A stretch of DNA of 64,000 nt from Parietaria judaica (Eukaryota > Streptophyta > Magnoliopsida > Rosales > Urticaceae), in contig OX940869.1 of the NCBI GenBank assembly GCA_954871525.1, forward strand, positions 20,550,001-20,614,000, in the 5' to 3' direction. The notes under the pieces are model-generated. The model was not told the origin of the DNA and did not search any database. It was given only the letters and a program-made list of their open reading frames with translations. Below, in pieces: positions 59,230-64,000 of this stretch (within the stretch, counting starts at the first letter, position 1; every line of letters begins with the position of its first letter). A program made the translations under genes and the position numbers.

Positions 59230-59743
59230 CTAGCCGTTTTTGTGTCAGCGACAGTAAGCCGCGGCATGGATAAAAGATGCTGCGGCGTATCAAGTTTGTA
59301 CAACGGTAACTTTCGATGTGTGACATAGAGCCGTGGCTTCTGAACAATAGGCCGCGGCGTGTTTAATTAATTTGTACAATTTTTCCCTAAACTTAAACCC
59401 TAAACTTTAAACCCATAAACTTAAACTGTAATTATTATGTATGAATACAAATATGTAAGAATACATATGTGATTAATTATAAAATATATAGAATTATGAA
59501 TACACATGTTATATTATAAATACATGATCATCACTTAACAATTCCACATTACAAGTACCACATTATAACACATTACAAGTACATTATGATAAGTACCACA
59601 TTGCAACACATTACAAGTATCATATTACAAGACATTACAAGTACATTATGATAAGTGCCACATTACAACTCCGTTACAATTTAAAGCTACATTTGTCACA
59701 TAATTTTAACAAATACAATTAAAAAACGTAAAATACAGAATAT
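59230..59743. other. Spacer between the two zinc-finger genes
   Basis: It holds GCCGCGGC motifs near 59260-59365 and a CATTACAAGTACCACATT-type minisatellite (59540-59670). There is no gene. Confidence 0.6.
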
Positions 59744-60265
59744 TTAAAAACCATGCCTTCTACGACAACGCACGGCATGATCATGAAGAGGATAGATGTC
59801 TCTATCTGGGTAGGGAAGAACAAAAAATAGTCCGCACCATTTGCATTTAGCGTGCTTATCTAAATTTTGAGTCGAGTTATTCCACTCATGCCTTATATGG
59901 AAATCGGTATCCCACGATGAAGAAAATTGAGATCCACCACTACCTCTTGTGCGGCTTGAACCAACGGAACGAGCGGTGCGAATCTGACGTGGAGGCATTT
60001 CAGACTCTACTGTTTCTTCGGAATTTTGAACGCTTTCTTGAGAATTTGTTTCTGGGACTATAGTATCATTGGAGTTTATAATTTCTGGGACTTTCGAATC
60101 AGAGTTTGTTTCTGGGACCACAGTATCATCGGAATTTGTTTCTAAGACTATAGTATCATCTGATAGATTTACCTGGTGATCGTTGTCATAATCGGAAGAA
60201 GACGAAGAATAGGACGAAACAATAACGACTGGGACATTACCGATAGAAGACGGATGATCATCCAT
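59744..60265 (-). CDS. BED-like zinc-finger protein 2 of the large CACTA
   Basis: Starting at ATG 60265 it has 173 residues. It begins MDDHPSSIGNV, has repeated (DDT)IVPETNS units in an acidic middle, then SEMPPRQIRTARS, WDTDFHIRHEWN and the finger AKCKWC...HDHAVRCRRRHGF. It shares start, layout and finger with the gene at 58581-59051. Both have a GCCGTTTNNNACCGTTG(T/G) phrase about 120-150 bp upstream, so the duplication included the promoter. The copies have diverged strongly in the middle while staying open, which suggests both were kept for a time. Confidence 0.65.
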   Translation of the reverse strand: MDDHPSSIGNVPVVIVSSYSSSSSDYDNDHQVNLSDDTIVLETNSDDTVVPETNSDSKVPEIINSNDTIVPETNSQESVQNSEETVESEMPPRQIRTARSVGSSRTRGSGGSQFSSSWDTDFHIRHEWNNSTQNLDKHAKCKWCGLFFVLPYPDRDIYPLHDHAVRCRRRHGF

Positions 60266-60459
60266 ATTAATTTTCAATTTTTGTAGTCAAGATATTTTGT
60301 GTGGGTTAAAATATAAGTTAACATGGTTGTATATATAAAATAAAGTTACGAATTTTAAGTTTTTTTAAACTATTTTCGCAAATATAGCCGTTTTTAACCG
60401 TTGGAGGGTAATAATTTTAACCCTAGTAGCTAGTAAAAATATAGCCATTTTTACGTCAG

Positions 60460-60850
60460 CGGGTACACGCCGCGGCGTATTACTGGAAGACCGCGGCTCT
60501 TGTCAAAATCAGGGGGTATAATTGTAAATGAAAGCAATATGCCGCGGCTTTATGTCACAAATGCCAAGGCATGAGCGAACAAAGCCTCGGCTTCCTGTAC
60601 CCATGCCGCGGCGTAAACAGAGAAAAATCTTCCCCAAGGGCATATCAAATTTGATCGAGTAATCTTTGTCAGGTCATGCCGTGGCGTTAGTGGGGTAAGC
60701 CGCGGCGCGTTTCTAAAATTTTATCAGGCTATGCCGTGGCATATATAGGTATGCCACGGCTTTATGACGACGACGACATTTATCCATGGTGGATATTAAA
60801 CATGCCGCGGCGTAATTTACATCACGCCGCGGCATTCGTCGCAGATCTGC
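60460..60850. repeat. GCCGCGGC motif array upstream of the transposase
   Basis: About ten motif copies lie between the zinc-finger gene 2 promoter and the TNP2 leader. The two genes are divergent, so the array occupies their shared upstream region. Confidence 0.8.
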
Positions 60851-61004
60851 CATTATTATTTTGTTTTCATACCCATTTACACCATAACTCCAAAAACCCT
60901 ATTTTTTTCTCCCTTAGGAGACTTTTCCATTGATTTCGAATTTGGGCTCGGTGCTTCGTCACGAAAGAAAAAGGTATTCAATCTTCAAATTCTTTATTTG
61001 CAAT

Positions 61005-64000
61005 ATGGCATTTAGGGAATGGATGACGAAAAATAGAATGAGCGATGATTACCGACATGGTGTTCAAGAATTTATGGATTTTGTGCGTTTAAACTTTGAA
61101 GAAGGAGATTTGATTAGGTGTCCTTGTCTTTTATGTGGAAATTTAGTTTCGAAATCTATGAAAGTAGTCAAATCGCATTTGTTAGCAATTGGTATTATGA
61201 GTTCCTATGATCATTGGTACTTTCATGGAGAAAAAATGCGTGGTAAAAGAGTCAATGATTTAGTTGAAGAAGAAGAAGACAAAGACGAAGCCGATGACAT
61301 TGGTGGTTTGATGGATGATATCGACTATAATTTTGTGGGAAGACCGCAATTATTAGAGTCGATGGTGGGGGATTTCGAAGTGCCTTTGTATGATGGGAGT
61401 AACATAACGAAAATAGGGTTTTTGGTATCATTATTCCATTTAAAGGCGGCAGGAAATTGGACAAATTCTAGCTTTACGCAATTTTTGGAACTCCTTCGTG
61501 AAACGTTGCCGGCCGGTAATAAAGTTCCGTCAGGAATATATGCGGCAAAGAAGACATTGGGCTTGTTAGGTTTAAAGTTTGAAAAGTTTCATGCATGTCC
61601 AAAAGATTGTGTACTGTATCGGAACGAGCATACAGAATTAAGTGAATGTCCACTGTGCAATGAGTCAAGGTGGAAGACAGGAAAGGAGCCACATGACAGT
61701 ATCAAAGGAGTTCCGCAGAAAGTATTATGGTACATTCCCCCATTCACCCGCCTCAAACGCATGTTTAACAATATTAATCACGCGGAGAACATGGTTTGGC
61801 ACTCAAAAAATTAGAGTAATGATGGCATTTTAAGACACCCTTGTGATGGTTCACAGTGGAAAAGTTTTGATATTCGGTATCCGGAATTCAGCTCAGTTCC
61901 CAGGAATTTGCGTCTCAGTTTGGAAACAGACGGGATGAATCCTTTTGGTAACATGAGTAGTCGTTATAGTGTTTGGCCGGTAATACTTTGCAACTACAAT
62001 CTCCCTCCAAAGTTGTGTATGAAGCGGAAGTTCTTGATGTTGACTCTTTTAATTTCGGGACCGAGCCAACCAGGAAATGACATCGACGTCTACTTGGCAC
62101 CTTTGGTCGATGATCTAAAGATGATGTGGAACGAAGGAATTGAGATCAACGATGCTTACCGACGCGAAGTGTTCAAGTTGAAAGCAATGTTAATGTGGAC
62201 AATCAACGACTTCCCGGCGTACGGAAACTTGTCTGGTTACTCGGTGAAATGTTCTATTGGTTGTCCAGTCTGCATCAAAAATACATCTTCAATCCGGTTG
62301 AAACATGGGAAGAAAACAGTTTTTCTCGACCATAGGAGATTTTTACCGAGAGATCACCCGTACAGAAAGAAAGAAAAAAAGTTTAATGGGAAGCAAGAAC
62401 ATCGACCTCCTCCAAAAATTTTGAATGGTGAAGATGTCTATAAATTGATTTGTGAAGAGACTTATGAAGTGCTTGGAAAAAGAACGTCGAGTGGTAAGAG
62501 GAAGCAAAAGAAATTTGAAGATAGACCGTTCAAAAAAGTATCAATCTTCTACGAGCTCCCGTATTGGAAGATGCATTACGTTCGACATTGTTTGGACGTT
62601 ATGCACATTGAAAAAAATGTATGTGAAGCGATTGTTGGTACATTGCTTGACGATCCAAATAAAACAAAAGACGGGAAAAATGCTCGACAAGATCTCGTTG
62701 AATTGGGTATAAGACCGGATTTGCATCCTAAAATGGCTGGAAAGAAGACATTGCTACCACCGGCTGTCCACACTTTATCAAGAACGGAGCGAAGGAAGCT
62801 TTGTGGATGGCTTGCGGCAATAAAAGTTCCAGAAGGTCATTCTTCGAACTACAAGAGGTTTGTATCTATGAAGGATTTGAGACTTATCGGAATGAAGACT
62901 CACGATTGTCATATGTTGCTTCAACAAATACTGCCTCTTGCATTGCGAGGGTTTTTGCCAAAGGAAGTTCGATTCGCAATTTCAAAGTTATGTGAATTTT
63001 TCAACAAAATTTGCTCCAAAACTATTAAGGTTCAAGATCTTGACGAGTTACAAGCGGACTTGGTAAAAACCCTATGTATGCTCGAGATGTTCTTTCCACC
63101 CTCATTTTTCGACATCATGATTCACTTAACCGTTCACCTAGTACGCGAAGTGAAGTTATGTGGACCTATATTTCTACGGTGGATGTATCCAATCGAACGG
63201 TATATGAAAGTCTTGAAAGGGTACGTGAAGAATTACAATCGACCAGAAGGGAGCATTGTCGAAGGATATATGGCAGAAGAGTCGGTTGAATTTTGTGTAG
63301 AGTATTTCCCGAGAACTCGGCCAATTGGTGTTCCCAAAATAGCCAAAGCGGAATCCAAAGGCTTATCTGCAGGTAATTATTATAATTTTTTATAAATAAA
63401 TACAATGTTAATATTTAGATTACGTGTTGAATATAATATTTATTTTGATGTTTTTATGCACAACAAATCCTTCAACTGTCAACCGAAAAGAATGGGAGCA
63501 AGCCGTTCTCCATATGTTGCACAATTTAGACGTCGTGGAACCCTTTATCGATGTGCATATGAATGAGTTAAGGTCTACTTATCCGAAAAAATAAAAAAAT
63601 GAAAAATGGTTAAAAGAAGAGCACAACCGTACGTTTGCAAAGTGGATCGATGAATATTGTTATGCAAGAAGAAAGAATTTAGATGAGACACTATTGAAGA
63701 TCTCTGGCGGGCCTTCACAAGTAGTTACCAGGTACACGTCATGGTACGTTAACGGGTACACGTTTTACACTAGGGAAAGGGACGAAAAACACCCCGTACA
63801 AAATAGTGGTGTTACATTCTTTGCGGAAGGAATCCATGTTGCGTCGGCCAAGGATAAGAATCCAAAACAAGCTTTTATGAGCTATTTTGGCTATGTAGAA
63901 TATATTTGGAAGCTTGATTATTGTGGTGTGCGAGTTGGATTGTTTAAGTGCAAATGGGCGGACAACAACCACGTCAAAGATGACAATGATGGAGTTACAG
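61005..64000 (+). pseudogene. TNP2-like CACTA transposase, partial at window edge, two internal stops
   Basis: The likely start is ATG 61005 (MAFREWMTKNRMSDDY); the frame is open upstream to 60930. It shows the transposase-associated N-terminal domain (EFMDFV...RCPCLLCGN), then SECPLCNESRW. A TAG at 61812-61814 interrupts the start of the main TNP2 domain, which continues with DGMNPFGNMSSRYSVWPVIL, CSIGCPVC and CLDVMHIEKNVCEAI. DUF4218-type sequence follows (LALRGFLPKEVRFAISKLC to EGYMAEESVEFCVEY). A likely intron is 63373-63490 (GTAATT...AAAAG), phase 1, after which EWEQAVLHMLHN resumes. A TAA at 63592-63594 lies in an A-rich run. The DUF4216-like end (VGLFKCKWADNN) reaches the window edge. 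It excises and inserts CACTA elements in the nucleus. Confidence 0.9.

Larger units (their letters stand above)
53158..64000 (+). mobile_element. Large CACTA (En/Spm-type) element, left part
   Basis: The left end CACTAGTACAAATTGTTGA at 53158 is identical over 20 bases to that of the small CACTA at 35339. The preceding AGA would be its 3 bp duplication; the right end lies beyond the window. Contents: motif arrays, a four-exon gene (+), a duplicated non-coding block, two paralogous zinc-finger genes (minus) and the TNP2-like transposase (+). At more than 10.8 kb it is typical of autonomous CACTA elements, but stops in two genes suggest this copy is defective. Confidence 0.88.

Noticed and set aside
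1..64000. tRNA, rRNA or organelle insertions
   Set aside because: I saw no cloverleaf-like gene or rRNA block; tRNA-like matches are limited to primer binding sites. A tRNAscan or rRNA profile search would be decisive.

Overview
The window is nuclear DNA of a flowering plant, probably a eudicot. The evidence is nested LTR retrotransposons, a CACTA transposon with a TNP2-type transposase, a Helitron, several MITEs, introns with canonical GT-AG borders, and AT-rich filler. I found no convincing host gene, tRNA, rRNA or CRISPR array, so every recognisable coding region belongs to a mobile element. I could not name the species.

Layout, left to right. 1-2358: a Ty3/Gypsy gag scrap, an old LTR piece and AT-rich DNA. 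2359-11289: element A, a complete but pol-deleted Ty3/Gypsy element of the Tat type. Its 854 bp LTRs are almost identical and it has an ATAAT target duplication. It keeps gag-protease on the + strand and the last part of integrase. It also carries an intact four-exon gene on the opposite strand with its own TATA box. 11836-14015: a non-autonomous Helitron. 15138-15396: a foldback MITE. 16338-19429: a 3.1 kb solo-LTR-like unit with a 42 bp minisatellite, inserted in an older repeat that continues to 22688.

22689-35137: element B, a complete Tat-type element on the minus strand (1271 bp LTRs, GGAGA duplication). It has gag, protease, RT, two RNase H domains and integrase, broken by one frameshift and three in-frame stops. 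It also carries a convergent antisense ORF and a 114 bp tandem array with higher-order structure. 35339-37930: a 2.6 kb non-autonomous CACTA element (GAT duplication). 38675-46639: degraded Tat-type remnants with a satellite, LTRs and a younger LTR-like insertion. 46950-50760: three tandem copies of a roughly 0.9 kb repeat, the middle one carrying a MITE and a solo LTR. 50790-53157: a second copy of the LTR-like repeat, cut by the next element.

53158-64000 (continuing past the window): a large CACTA element. It contains arrays of a GCCGCGGC palindrome, a four-exon gene with a putative plant transposon protein domain (one internal stop), two tandem paralogous BED-like zinc-finger genes on the minus strand, a perfect 69 bp inverted repeat, and the TNP2 transposase (two internal stops). 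Its terminus and palindrome motifs match the small CACTA at 35339, so the two probably form one mobilisation family.

The most interesting signals are the antisense genes of elements A and B, which share a domain and apparently an intron position, and the unusual gene and hairpin content of the large CACTA.
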